A DNA stretch of 12,081 nt from Caryophanales bacterium UBA6259 (GCA_002441135.1 DJVJ01000002.1:1-12081), one strand, 5' to 3'; counted from the stretch's first letter, positions 1-7,643 are shown. Numbers and translations are program-made. Notes: a model not told the origin generated them from the sequence alone.

Positions 1-84
1 GCAATCAAAGGCGGCTATTTGAGCTTAAAGCGCATATCAAAATGTCATCCATTTCATCCTGGTGGATATGATCCGTTAGACTAA
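1..84 (+). CDS. yidD: YidD, membrane protein insertion efficiency factor (C-terminal end only)
   Basis: The window opens inside this gene, and only the last 27 codons and the TAA stop are present. They contain the family's hallmark tail, a KR-x-SKCHPFHPGGYDP motif, which is nearly invariant in YidD. YidD is a small membrane-associated protein thought to help YidC-dependent insertion of inner-membrane proteins. In Firmicutes and many other bacteria it sits between rnpA and yidC, as here: yidC starts 18 nt after the stop, so the two are almost certainly co-transcribed. The start and N-terminal half lie upstream of the window. Identification rests on the motif plus the neighbouring gene. Confidence 0.93.
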   Translation, partial: AIKGGYLSLKRISKCHPFHPGGYDPLD

Positions 85-88
85 ATTT

Positions 89-95
89 AGGAGGA
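89..95 (+). promoter_or_regulatory. Strong Shine-Dalgarno fixing the TTG start of yidC
   Basis: AGGAGGA lies 7 nt upstream of TTG at 103-105. The next in-frame ATG (codon 18) would remove the first predicted hydrophobic segment and has no comparable site, so the TTG start is preferred. Confidence 0.8.
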
Positions 96-102
96 ACGTC
101 TT

Positions 103-822
103 TTGTCTATATTTGCAAGAGCTTTTGGGTATGTTTTAGGATTAATTTTTGGAATGGTTCAAGATTATGGTATAGCTATCATTATTTTTACATTGCTCAC
201 AAAATTGATTTTAATGCCGTTTACAATTAAACAAATCAAGTCATCTAAGGCAATGGCTGAAATTCAACCGAAAATAAAAGAAATTCAAGATAAATATAAA
301 GGCAATCAAGAGAAGCAAAATCAGTTGTTAATGGAATTATATAAAGAACATAACTATAACCCACTAATGGGATGTTTGCCTTTGCTGATTCAGTTCCCTA
401 TCATCATTGGTTTATTTACAGCTTTGAGACAACCAGAGTTATATGTATTTATTGATAATCCAGAGTTGCTTGCAAGAGCTACTCAGGATGTGTTCTTATG
501 GGTTCCTAATTTATCCCTTCCGGATTTAATTTCGAATATCATTCCAAACGGTCCATCTTGGTTAATTGGTTTACCAGGTATTTTACCTATCGCATCAGCT
601 TTGTTGACTTATGTTCAAATGAAGTCTATGAATACTGCTACAGGTGCTACTACGGGCCCAGCAAATCAACAAATGAAAATTATGCAAACCATTTTACCAG
701 TTATGATCTTATTTTGGGGTAAAACGATGTCAGCTGGATTGATCTTATATTGGACAGTTGGTAACATCTTCCAAATTGGTCAACAATATTTTATGAACAG
801 ACAAACTAAGGGGGAAGCTTAG
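103..822 (+). CDS. yidC: YidC/Oxa1/SpoIIIJ-family membrane protein insertase
   Basis: A 239-residue polytopic membrane protein that inserts and folds membrane proteins, alone or with SecYEG. It has the short Gram-positive layout without the large extracytoplasmic domain of proteobacterial YidC. Hydrophobic segments lie at about residues 5-19, 23-41, 90-108, 153-172 and 194-226. Between the second and third is a charged cytoplasmic helical hairpin (about 42-85), followed by the conserved NPLMGCLPLLIQFPI stretch. The positive charge that sits in the hydrophilic groove (Arg in most bacterial YidC) is Lys34 here, in the LLTKLILMP context. I see no lipobox cysteine near the N-terminus, unlike Bacillus SpoIIIJ. 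The start is TTG with a strong ribosome binding site. The stop is 2 nt before jag, giving a tight yidD-yidC-jag unit. Confidence 0.96.
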   Translation: MSIFARAFGYVLGLIFGMVQDYGIAIIIFTLLTKLILMPFTIKQIKSSKAMAEIQPKIKEIQDKYKGNQEKQNQLLMELYKEHNYNPLMGCLPLLIQFPIIIGLFTALRQPELYVFIDNPELLARATQDVFLWVPNLSLPDLISNIIPNGPSWLIGLPGILPIASALLTYVQMKSMNTATGATTGPANQQMKIMQTILPVMILFWGKTMSAGLILYWTVGNIFQIGQQYFMNRQTKGEA

Positions 823-824
823 AG

Positions 825-1466
825 ATGAAATTTGTCGAAAGTACAGGTAAGAGTGTTGAAGAAGCCCTAAGATTATCCTTAATCGAGTTGGGTGTATCGC
901 GCGATGCAGTAGATTATGAAGTTATCGAAGAAGGCGCAAAAGGATTTTTAGGTTTTGGTGCAAAAGATACGAAAATACGTGTTTTTATTAAAGAAAACGC
1001 TGTTGATAAAGCAGTTCAATTTTTAAGCAAAGTGTTAAATGAAATGAACATTGAAGCGAGCATTACAGCAGAAATGAATGAAGATAGTTTATCTATAGCT
1101 ATGGAAGGCGAAGATATGGCCATTTTAATTGGTAAAAGAGGTCAAACACTAGATTCCTTACAATATTTGATAAGCTTGGTGGTAAACAAAGATAAAGAAG
1201 AGTACATTCGCGTTAGTTTAGATACTGAAAACTATAGAATGAAACGCAAGGAAACGCTTGAAAATCTTGCAAGTAAATTGGCTTATAAGGTCAAAAAATC
1301 AAGAAAAAATGTTGTACTTGAACCAATGAATCCTTATGAGAGAAGAATTATACATTCTGCACTTCAAAATAATCCTTATGTAAGTACTAAATCTGAAGGT
1401 GATGAACCTTATCGCAAGGTTGTCATTTACTATGATTATAAAAAATCTAAAGTGTCGAATAGCTAA
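825..1466 (+). CDS. jag: Jag/KhpB RNA-binding protein (Jag-N, KH and R3H domains)
   Basis: A 213-residue cytoplasmic protein with all three family domains in order: an N-terminal Jag-N domain (about 1-52, with the EEGAKGFLGFGAKDT signature), a type II KH domain with the GKRG loop at residues 103-106 (ILIGKRGQTLDSLQYL), and a C-terminal R3H domain centred on ERRIIH at 172-177, preceded by LEPMNP. In Firmicutes Jag/KhpB pairs with KhpA as an RNA-binding complex linked to cell elongation and division. 'Jag' comes from 'jointly acting with SpoIIIJ', the neighbouring yidC product. The ATG lies 2 nt after the yidC stop behind a GGGGGAAG ribosome binding site inside the yidC 3' end, so translational coupling is likely. 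Confidence 0.95.
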   Translation: MKFVESTGKSVEEALRLSLIELGVSRDAVDYEVIEEGAKGFLGFGAKDTKIRVFIKENAVDKAVQFLSKVLNEMNIEASITAEMNEDSLSIAMEGEDMAILIGKRGQTLDSLQYLISLVVNKDKEEYIRVSLDTENYRMKRKETLENLASKLAYKVKKSRKNVVLEPMNPYERRIIHSALQNNPYVSTKSEGDEPYRKVVIYYDYKKSKVSNS

Positions 1467-1473
1467 TCCAATG

Positions 1474-1498
1474 ACCCAGTTTATACTGGGTTTATTTT
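1474..1498 (+). terminator. Rho-independent terminator after jag
   Basis: The stem ACCCAGT (1474-1480) pairs perfectly with ACTGGGT (1485-1491) around a 4-nt loop and is followed by TTATTTT. It lies 7 nt after the jag stop and 34 nt before mnmE. It would end or attenuate the yidD-yidC-jag transcript, so mnmE is probably expressed by read-through or from a weak promoter in the short gap (a TATATT at 1510-1515 is the only -10-like string). Confidence 0.75.
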
Positions 1499-1531
1499 AA
1501 TTCGAGCACTATATTTGAAAAGAGGTTTTAA

Positions 1532-2902
1532 ATGTTATTTGATACCATTGCTGCCATTTCGACGCCTATTGGTGAAGGTGCCATTGGCATAGTTAGGTTA
1601 AGTGGACCAGAATCGTTTGGTATTGTCGATAAAATTTTCAAGGCAAACGTTGATAAGCTAGATTGGGAAGATCGAAAACTTAAATATGGACATATCTATG
1701 ATGGAGATCATTTAATCGATGAGGTAATGATTGTAAAAATGTATGCTCCAAGAACCTATACACGTGAGGATATTGTAGAGATAAACTGTCATGGTGGCGC
1801 TGTTCCTCTTAGAGAAATTTTGAGAATTTGCCTTCGCGAAGGGGCGCGTTTAGCAGAGCGTGGTGAATTTACAAAACGTGCTTTTTTAAATGGACGCATT
1901 GATTTAGCTCAAGCTGAATCGATAATGGATTTAATTAATTCTAAGACAAATAAAGGTTTTGATATCGCCATCAATCAGCTTGAAGGTCATTTATCGAACA
2001 AGATTAATATGATTAGAAGTGAGTTGATTAAAATAATGGCTGAGGTCGAAGTATCGATTGATTATCCTGAGGAAGATATTGAGGAAATTACTTATGATGC
2101 TCTTGGTTCTGGTCTAGAAAATGCAGCACTTCAAATACAGAATTTATTGAAATCTTCAAATACTGGCAAAATCATACGTGAAGGTCTTAAAACCGTAATC
2201 ATCGGAAAACCAAATGTTGGTAAATCTAGTCTAATGAATGTATTGCTAAAAGATTCTCGTGCTATAGTAACGGATATTCCAGGCACAACGAGAGATGTTA
2301 TAGAAGAGTTTTTAAGTGTTGATGGCATCCCAATTAAACTTGTAGATACCGCTGGCATTAGAGAAACTGAGGACCTTGTAGAACGTTTAGGCGTTGAAAA
2401 GTCTAAGTCATATTTTAATGCAGCTGATTTAGTCATTTTTATGCTAAATGGTGCTGAACCTTTATCTCCAGAAGATCATATGCTAATGGAAAAGGTAAAG
2501 GATAAACCGGCGATTGTGTTGATTAATAAATCGGATTTAGAACAAAAGATTGAGCTAGAATCCATTTCTGATATTTTCAGCAATGAGCAGATTATTATGA
2601 CCTCTATGTCTAATGAATCTGGAATTCAACAATTGGAAGATGAAATTAAACGTCTTGTTTTCGGAATTCAAATCGATCAGGGCAATCAAGAGATCGTAAG
2701 TAATACCAGACATATTGCTTTACTTGAGATTGCGCTAAAACACATAAATGAAGCTCTTAATGCGACAAAACAATCCCTACCCTATGATTTTATCGAAGTA
2801 GATGTTAAAGAGGCAATTGTTCAATTAGGGCTTGTTACAGGTGAAAGCGTCGCTTCTGATTTGATGCAGACGATTTTCAGTCAATTTTGTTTAGGAAAGT
2901 AA
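1532..2902 (+). CDS. mnmE: tRNA uridine-5-carboxymethylaminomethyl(34) synthesis GTPase MnmE
   Basis: A 456-residue protein, full length for the family. With MnmG it modifies wobble U34 of certain tRNAs to cmnm5U, using GTP hydrolysis, 5,10-methylene-THF and glycine. Three parts are visible: an N-terminal tetrahydrofolate-binding domain (about 1-118, including the CHGGAVPLREIL and GEFTKRAFLNGRIDLAQAE stretches), a helical domain, and an inserted G domain. The G domain carries G1 GKPNVGKS (225-232), G2 TTRD (252-255), G3 DTAG (272-275) and G4 NKSD (332-335). The C-terminus is CLGK (453-456) with the conserved catalytic cysteine; most orthologues end CIGK, so this is a conservative change. The ATG is preceded by AAAGAGGT. 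mnmG follows after 12 nt. Confidence 0.97.
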   Translation: MLFDTIAAISTPIGEGAIGIVRLSGPESFGIVDKIFKANVDKLDWEDRKLKYGHIYDGDHLIDEVMIVKMYAPRTYTREDIVEINCHGGAVPLREILRICLREGARLAERGEFTKRAFLNGRIDLAQAESIMDLINSKTNKGFDIAINQLEGHLSNKINMIRSELIKIMAEVEVSIDYPEEDIEEITYDALGSGLENAALQIQNLLKSSNTGKIIREGLKTVIIGKPNVGKSSLMNVLLKDSRAIVTDIPGTTRDVIEEFLSVDGIPIKLVDTAGIRETEDLVERLGVEKSKSYFNAADLVIFMLNGAEPLSPEDHMLMEKVKDKPAIVLINKSDLEQKIELESISDIFSNEQIIMTSMSNESGIQQLEDEIKRLVFGIQIDQGNQEIVSNTRHIALLEIALKHINEALNATKQSLPYDFIEVDVKEAIVQLGLVTGESVASDLMQTIFSQFCLGK

Positions 2903-2914
2903 TTGAGGTAAGAT

Positions 2915-4804
2915 ATGATTAGAACATTTGATGCTGGTTACTATGATTGTATTGTTATAGGCGCAGGCCATGCTGGTTGCGAAGCTGCACTTGCAAGTGC
3001 GAGAATGGGTGTGAAAACACTCGTGTTATCTATAAATCTAGATTCTATTGCGATGATGCCATGTAATCCATCTATTGGTGGTACAGGAAAAGGTCACCTG
3101 GTAAAGGAAATTGATGCTTTAGGTGGCGAAATGGGCTTAAATATTGACCGCTCTTTTTTGCAAAGTAAGATGTTAAATGCATCGAAGGGTCCCGCTGTTC
3201 ATTCATTAAGAGCTCAAGCTGATAAACACAAGTATCATACTGAAATGAAACGCGTCATGGAAAACACAGAGAATCTAACTGTAAAGCAAGCTGAAGTTAT
3301 TGCTTTAAATATAGAAAATTCTAAAATAGGTGGGGTCATAACCAAGACCGGTGCTTTTTATAAAGCTGCTACGGTCGTTTTGGCTACGGGAACCTACCTA
3401 AGTTCTAAAATTTTTATAGGTGAAGCTGAGATATTAAGTGGTCCTAATGGTCTTGCTGCATCTTATGAACTAGGGGATTCTTTAAGGGATGCTAATATTG
3501 AACTCAGAAGATTCAAAACTGGCACCCCCGCTCGTGTTGATAAACGCTCCTTAGATTTTCATAAAATGGAAATTCAATGGGGTGATAAAGAATATGAGTT
3601 ATTTTCATTTCTTAATGAGGACATACCGCTCGATGAGATGCCCTGTTGGTTAACTTATACTAATGTCAATACACATGAGGTTATACTCGGAAATTTAGAT
3701 AAGTCTGGACTTTTTACTGGTACGATTGAAGGTACTGGACCTAGATATTGTCCCTCAATTGAAACTAAAATAATGCGTTTCGCGGATAAGGAACGACACC
3801 AATTGTTTATTGAACCTGAAGGCAGAGACACTAATGAAATGTACGTACAAGGCATGTCTTCAAGTATGGCTGAAGATGTTCAACTTGCTTTTATGAGAAC
3901 CATTCCTGGGCTAGAAAATGTTGAAATTATGAGACCTGCTTATGCTATTGAATATGATTGTGTTGATCCTTTAAGTTTAAATTTATCCCTTGAATTTAAA
4001 AATATTAGAGGTTTGTTTTCCGCTGGTCAATTTAATGGATCTTCTGGTTACGAAGAAGCTGCTGCTCAGGGTATTATAGCTGGAATTAACGCAGCCCTAA
4101 AAGTTAAAGGAGAGCCTCCTTTTATTTTAGACCGATCTGAAGCTTACATTGGTGTTTTAATTGATGATTTAGTCACAAAAGGTACCGATGAACCCTATAG
4201 GATGATGACTTCAAGAGCTGAGTATCGATTGGTTTTAAGACAGGACAATGCAGATGCAAGATTAACTGAAAAGGCTTATAATATTGGACTCGTCACTGAA
4301 GAGCGATATGCTAAATTTATGGAAAAAACTCAAATGATGCAACAAGAAATTGATCGTATTGCGACAACTAATCTCAAAGCAGAAGATGTAAATCCTATTT
4401 TAATTGAGCTTGGAAGTAGTCCTGTATTACAAAGTATGAAAATAATTGATTTGCTGAAACGACCAGAAGTATTTTATAAACACCTTGAGTGTATTGATAT
4501 AACTAGGCCGGATACTCTAAAAAAAGATGTTATTAAACAACTTGAGGTTACCTTAAAATACGAAGGCTATATAAAAAAGCAACTTCAACAAATAGAAAAA
4601 TTTAAAGATTTAGAAGAGAGAAAGTTATCAGCAGACTTAGATTATAGTAAAATAGATAATTTACGTTTAGAAGCTAGGCAAAAGTTAGATGATGTTAAAC
4701 CATTATCTATTGGTCAAGCCTCTAGAATTTCAGGCGTATCCCCTTCTGACATTTCGGTTTTACTCGTATATCTTGAACAAATGAGGAGAAAAAAGGATGT
4801 TTAA
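2915..4804 (+). CDS. mnmG: tRNA uridine-5-carboxymethylaminomethyl(34) synthesis enzyme MnmG (GidA)
   Basis: A 629-residue FAD protein and the partner of MnmE in wobble uridine modification. The N-terminal Rossmann dinucleotide-binding motif is GAGHAGCEAA (16-25). The family blocks PCNPSIGGTGKGHLVKEID (about 49-67), RRFKTGTPARVD (198-209), and GQFNGSSGYEEAAAQG (371-386) are intact. The two conserved cysteines proposed to act in catalysis are present at 244 (MPCWLTYTN) and 279 (GPRYCPSIE). The C-terminal helical MnmE- and tRNA-binding region (about 400-629) includes the YRMMTSRAEYRL block and ends with the SxISGVSPSDIS-type segment. It lies 12 nt after mnmE and overlaps rsmG by 8 nt, so the three modification genes form one translationally coupled unit. 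Confidence 0.97.
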   Translation: MIRTFDAGYYDCIVIGAGHAGCEAALASARMGVKTLVLSINLDSIAMMPCNPSIGGTGKGHLVKEIDALGGEMGLNIDRSFLQSKMLNASKGPAVHSLRAQADKHKYHTEMKRVMENTENLTVKQAEVIALNIENSKIGGVITKTGAFYKAATVVLATGTYLSSKIFIGEAEILSGPNGLAASYELGDSLRDANIELRRFKTGTPARVDKRSLDFHKMEIQWGDKEYELFSFLNEDIPLDEMPCWLTYTNVNTHEVILGNLDKSGLFTGTIEGTGPRYCPSIETKIMRFADKERHQLFIEPEGRDTNEMYVQGMSSSMAEDVQLAFMRTIPGLENVEIMRPAYAIEYDCVDPLSLNLSLEFKNIRGLFSAGQFNGSSGYEEAAAQGIIAGINAALKVKGEPPFILDRSEAYIGVLIDDLVTKGTDEPYRMMTSRAEYRLVLRQDNADARLTEKAYNIGLVTEERYAKFMEKTQMMQQEIDRIATTNLKAEDVNPILIELGSSPVLQSMKIIDLLKRPEVFYKHLECIDITRPDTLKKDVIKQLEVTLKYEGYIKKQLQQIEKFKDLEERKLSADLDYSKIDNLRLEARQKLDDVKPLSIGQASRISGVSPSDISVLLVYLEQMRRKKDV

Positions 4805-5510
4805 TAAGTATTTTGAGGAAATGAATATTGCCGTTACGGATGTTCAATATGCTTTATTGGAGAAGTACTATACCCTTTTAATCTCTGAGAATGAAAAATA
4901 CAATCTTACTGCGATTACTGAAAAAAAAGAAGTTTTCATTAAACATTTTTTGGATTCCATGATTATACAAAACTTCTTTGAAAGTTATAATGTTCAAACT
5001 TCTCATTTGAAAATTATTGATATTGGTACGGGTGGTGGTTTCCCAGGCGTTCCTATAAAAATTAGATACCCTGAAATTTCCTTAGTAGGACTAGATGCTC
5101 TTAATAAGAGAATTAATTTTCTAAATATCTTGACGGATTCCCTATCTCTTGAACGTTGTCGATTTGTTCATGGTCGAGCTGAAGATCTTGCTAGAGAAAA
5201 GGGTCAACGCGAATCATATGATATTGCTGTTTCGCGTGCAGTTGCAGAGCTTAGAATGCTATTAGAATATGTTATGCCCTTTGTAAAAGTAGGTGGGTAT
5301 TTTGTTGCTTATAAAAGTTTAAAATTTGATGAAGAACTAATACAAGCTGAACGCGCCTTAAATGAAATGAAAACTCTTTATTTAGGCTCTATGAAATTCC
5401 AACTGCCTGAAGGTTTTGGTGAAAGAGAATTGATGATTTTCCAAAAAAAGGAAAATATTTCTAATAAATATCCAAGAAAAGCTGGTACAGCTAAAAAAAG
5501 TCCTTTATAG
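4797..5510 (+). CDS. rsmG: 16S rRNA (guanine(527)-N7)-methyltransferase RsmG (GidB)
   Basis: A 237-residue SAM-dependent methyltransferase that makes m7G at position 527 of 16S rRNA, in the 530 loop; loss gives low-level streptomycin resistance in other bacteria. Seen here: the N-terminal ENEKYNLTAI block (about 31-40), SAM-binding motif I DIGTGGGFPGVPIKI (75-89), the acidic residue of motif II in VGLDALNKRINFL (97-109), DIAVSRAVAEL (142-152) and the substrate-side VAYKS at about 170-174. The basic tail after residue 220 (PRKAGTAKKSPL) is typical. The start ATG overlaps the mnmG stop by 8 nt, with GAGGAG at 4783-4788 as the ribosome binding site. The stop codon is built into the stem of the following terminator. 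Confidence 0.96.
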   Translation: MFNKYFEEMNIAVTDVQYALLEKYYTLLISENEKYNLTAITEKKEVFIKHFLDSMIIQNFFESYNVQTSHLKIIDIGTGGGFPGVPIKIRYPEISLVGLDALNKRINFLNILTDSLSLERCRFVHGRAEDLAREKGQRESYDIAVSRAVAELRMLLEYVMPFVKVGGYFVAYKSLKFDEELIQAERALNEMKTLYLGSMKFQLPEGFGERELMIFQKKENISNKYPRKAGTAKKSPL

Positions 5511-5535
5511 CGGTAACTGAGATACCGCTTTTTTT
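5509..5535 (+). terminator. Rho-independent terminator of the mnmE-mnmG-rsmG unit
   Basis: AGCGGTA (5509-5515) pairs perfectly with TACCGCT (5523-5529) across a 7-nt loop, followed by seven T (5529-5535). The last two bases of the rsmG stop codon form the start of the left arm, so gene end and terminator overlap. Confidence 0.88.
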
Positions 5536-5542
5536 CATTTTT

Positions 5543-5551
5543 TGATATAAT
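5543..5551 (+). promoter_or_regulatory. Extended -10 promoter of parA-parB
   Basis: TGATATAAT is a perfect extended -10 element (TG-N-TATAAT, hexamer at 5546-5551). There is no good -35 at the expected place (about 5523-5528), which is occupied by the rsmG terminator arm. That is compatible with an extended -10 promoter. The start of transcription would be near 5558, followed by a short leader and GGGAGG at 5569-5574. Confidence 0.7.
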
Positions 5552-5579
5552 TTAGGTATTCAGTATTTGGGAGGCATTC

Positions 5580-6353
5580 ATGGGAAAGGTCTTAGCAATA
5601 TTTAATCAAAAGGGTGGCGTTGGTAAGACAACGACTGCTGTCAACCTAGCGGCTGCTTTGACGTCTATGGGGAAAAAAGTATTATTGGTAGATAATGATC
5701 CTCAAGGAAATTTAACGAGTGGTGTAGGTATTGATAAATTCAATTTAGAGCACAATATTTACAACGTTCTTATTAATGGTGATGATGTATTGGACTCAAT
5801 TATTGAAACTGATTATGAGAATCTCTTCATCCTACCAGGTAGTGTCAACTTAGCCGGCGCAGAAATTGAATTAATAACCTTTGAAAAGAGAGAATTTCTT
5901 TTAAAGAATATTTTGGATTCTGTCAGGGATAAATTTGATTATATTTTTATCGACTGCCCTCCTTCGCTTGGTCTATTAACCATTAACGCACTTGTCGCTG
6001 TTTCTGCAGTTATCATTCCTATACAATGTGAATACTATGCTCTTGAGGGTGTTAGTCAATTATTAAATACTTATCAACTTATCAAAAAGAGTATTAATCC
6101 AAATATTGAAATTCAAGGTGTTTTGTTAAGTATGTTTGATGCGAGGACTAATTTGTCCATTCAAGTTGTAGAGGAAGTTAAAAACCACTTCAAACATCTA
6201 GTATATGGGACGATGATACCACGCAATATACGGTTGGCTGAAGCGCCGAGTCACGGAATGCCTATTTTATATTATGATCCTAAGTCAAAAGGTTCGGAGG
6301 CGTATATAGATTTGGCTACAGAATTTTTAGAAAGGGAGTCCGAAAATGTCTAA
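5580..6353 (+). CDS. soj: Chromosome-partitioning ATPase ParA (Soj)
   Basis: A 257-residue deviant-Walker ATPase of the ParA/MinD superfamily, short chromosomal type without an N-terminal HTH. Deviant Walker A is KGGVGKTT (11-18, signature Lys11 and P-loop Lys16). The switch I region reads VDNDPQGN (37-44), and Walker B is YIFIDCPPSLG (121-131, Asp125). The conserved RNIRLAEAPSHGMPI block is near 215-229. ATP-bound dimers bind DNA non-specifically, and ParB-parS stimulates hydrolysis; in Bacillus the protein also controls DnaA. The ATG follows GGGAGG with a 5-nt gap. The end overlaps parB by 8 nt, the standard parAB coupling. The symbol follows Firmicutes usage; parA is equally valid. Confidence 0.97.
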   Translation: MGKVLAIFNQKGGVGKTTTAVNLAAALTSMGKKVLLVDNDPQGNLTSGVGIDKFNLEHNIYNVLINGDDVLDSIIETDYENLFILPGSVNLAGAEIELITFEKREFLLKNILDSVRDKFDYIFIDCPPSLGLLTINALVAVSAVIIPIQCEYYALEGVSQLLNTYQLIKKSINPNIEIQGVLLSMFDARTNLSIQVVEEVKNHFKHLVYGTMIPRNIRLAEAPSHGMPILYYDPKSKGSEAYIDLATEFLERESENV

Positions 6354-7218
6354 AAAGATGGGGTTAGGCAGAGGCCTTGGAGCACTTATTCCAGGTGACG
6401 CTACAGTAGAATTAACTCAAAAGATTAATGAAGAGGGAGATTTAATCAATGAAATTGATATTGAATTGATTATTCCGAATAGAGATCAACCTAGAAAACA
6501 TTTTGAAAAGGATAAGATTGATTCTTTAGCTACCTCTATATCAGAACACGGTCTTTTACAACCTATAGTACTTAAACGTAAAGGAAGTTTCTATGAGATT
6601 ATAGCTGGTGAACGGAGATGGAGAGCATGTAAAAGTATCGGCTTAAAAAGAGTATCTGCTATCGTTAAAGATGTTGATGATTTTGCTATCGCTCAACTTG
6701 CGCTTATAGAAAATTTACAACGTGAAGATTTGAATCCGATTGAAGAAGCAAATGCTTTTAAAAATTTGATTGAAAGTTATAATATGACACAAGAAAAATT
6801 AAGTATTGTTGTTGGAAAGAGCCGGTCATATATTACGAATTATTTGCGTATGCTCAAATTAGAACCTGAGATACTAAAGGGCATCGAAATTAATGAAATT
6901 TCTCATGGTCATGGTAGAGCTCTTTTAGCTCTTGATAACGTAAAGTTTCGCATGAAAGCATATGAAATGATTGTTCAGGATCAGTTAAGTGTGCGTCAAA
7001 CAGAAGAGTTGGTTAAGAATTTTGACAAACTCATGAATCAAAAATCAAGTAAAGTTATTACTAAAAAGTTGCCTGAACTTATCAACCTCGAAGAACATTT
7101 GGCTGTTTTAATTGGAACTAAAGTTAAAATTAAAGAGAAAAATGGTAAAGGTAAAATTGAAATTGACTTTTATAATATTGATGATTTGAATAGAATATAT
7201 GATACTTTAAAGAAATGA
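6346..7218 (+). CDS. spo0J: Chromosome-partitioning CTPase/DNA-binding protein ParB (Spo0J)
   Basis: A 290-residue ParB with the complete chromosomal layout. The N-terminal GLGRGLGALIP peptide (6-16) is the ParA-stimulating end. The CTP-binding fold includes GERRWRA (88-94) and IENLQREDLNPIEEA (121-135, containing the ENLQR motif). The central HTH domain spans about 147-170 (MTQEKLSIVVGKSRSYITNYL), and the C-terminal dimerisation domain covers about 246-290. ParB loads at parS, closes as a CTP-dependent clamp, spreads, and recruits SMC. The two parS sites found just downstream match its expected target. The ATG overlaps the parA stop by 8 nt, with AAAGGGAG at 6331-6338. Only one ParB homologue is visible, so I see no Noc in this window. 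Confidence 0.97.
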   Translation: MSKKMGLGRGLGALIPGDATVELTQKINEEGDLINEIDIELIIPNRDQPRKHFEKDKIDSLATSISEHGLLQPIVLKRKGSFYEIIAGERRWRACKSIGLKRVSAIVKDVDDFAIAQLALIENLQREDLNPIEEANAFKNLIESYNMTQEKLSIVVGKSRSYITNYLRMLKLEPEILKGIEINEISHGHGRALLALDNVKFRMKAYEMIVQDQLSVRQTEELVKNFDKLMNQKSSKVITKKLPELINLEEHLAVLIGTKVKIKEKNGKGKIEIDFYNIDDLNRIYDTLKK

Positions 7219-7219
7219 T

Positions 7220-7254
7220 AAAGAGCAATGTTTCACGTGAAACATTGCTCTTTT
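7220..7254 (+). terminator. 34-bp perfect palindrome containing parS 1, probable parAB terminator
   Basis: Bases 7220-7253 form an unbroken palindrome centred at 7236.5. The outer arms AAAGAGCAA and TTGCTCTTT extend parS on both sides. In RNA this gives a stem of about 15 bp with a minimal loop, ending in CTCTTTT. It starts right after the parB stop and is the only terminator-like structure there. Calling it a terminator is inference, because the T run is only four bases long. Confidence 0.6.
7229..7244. promoter_or_regulatory. parS: parS site 1 (ParB binding site)
   Basis: TGTTTCACGTGAAACA is an exact match to the bacterial parS consensus TGTTNCACGTGAAACA. It starts 11 nt after the parB stop, at the centre of a longer 34-bp perfect palindrome. 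Confidence 0.95.
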
Positions 7255-7261
7255 GATATTA

Positions 7262-7277
7262 TGTTTCACGTGAAACA
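7262..7277. promoter_or_regulatory. parS: parS site 2 (ParB binding site)
   Basis: A second exact TGTTTCACGTGAAACA, inside a 20-bp perfect palindrome (7260-7279). Its centre is 33 bp from that of site 1, close to three helical turns, so two ParB clamps would load on roughly the same DNA face. Confidence 0.95.
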
Positions 7278-7279
7278 TA

Positions 7280-7634
7280 TAAAATAGATAAATTTCGCCC
7301 ATATTTGAGCTGTGACGATATTGTTATTATAGGTGAGCACTAATACTAAATGTTGAATATTTCTCAGCGATGAAAAGAAAAGAAACCAAGATGGTTGTAG
7401 CCGTTGAAAATACAAGAACATTTAATTAAGATTATCATAATAAAGCTCCAAAATAAAATTTATAGAAAACTATAAAAGTTTTTGAAAAAAAGTAGGCTTA
7501 ACTTTATGCTTAATAAAAATGTAAAGTGTATACAAGAAATGGACATTCGTTTCAAAGTAAAATTTATGGTCAATAAGTGCTTGTGCAGATTGATAGATTT
7601 TAGAATTTCAATGTTTTTAAAATATCAAAATAAA
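7280..7634. other. Intergenic stretch without a convincing gene
   Basis: This stretch follows the parS pair. No frame has a start, ribosome binding site and open frame of useful length. Two short pieces look faintly coding. The frame through 7269-7343 reads as RETYKIDKFRPYLSCDD, then IVIIGEH, before a stop, but it has no start codon. A 19-codon frame from ATG at 7370 begins MKRKETKMVVAV but has no ribosome binding site. They may be remnants of a decayed gene or chance. No tRNA, repeat array or insertion-sequence ends were seen. Confidence 0.5.
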
Positions 7635-7643
7635 TGATAGAAT
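7635..7643 (+). promoter_or_regulatory. Possible extended -10 promoter of the lipid kinase gene
   Basis: TGATAGAAT gives an extended -10 element with hexamer TAGAAT at 7638-7643. The -35 region (about 7615-7620, TTTTAA) is poor. Use of this promoter would give a leader of about 140 nt. Confidence 0.35.

Noticed and set aside
1761..1766. A CACGTG core inside mnmE as a third parS
   Set aside because: Only the CACGTGA centre matches; the flanking bases disagree with the parS consensus and the codons are explained by the conserved MnmE protein sequence.
2131..2436. Open frame on the - strand inside mnmE
   Set aside because: It lies wholly opposite the conserved G domain of MnmE and has no ribosome binding site or recognisable domain.
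3655..3855. Open frame on the - strand inside mnmG
   Set aside because: It is a shadow of the conserved mnmG frame.
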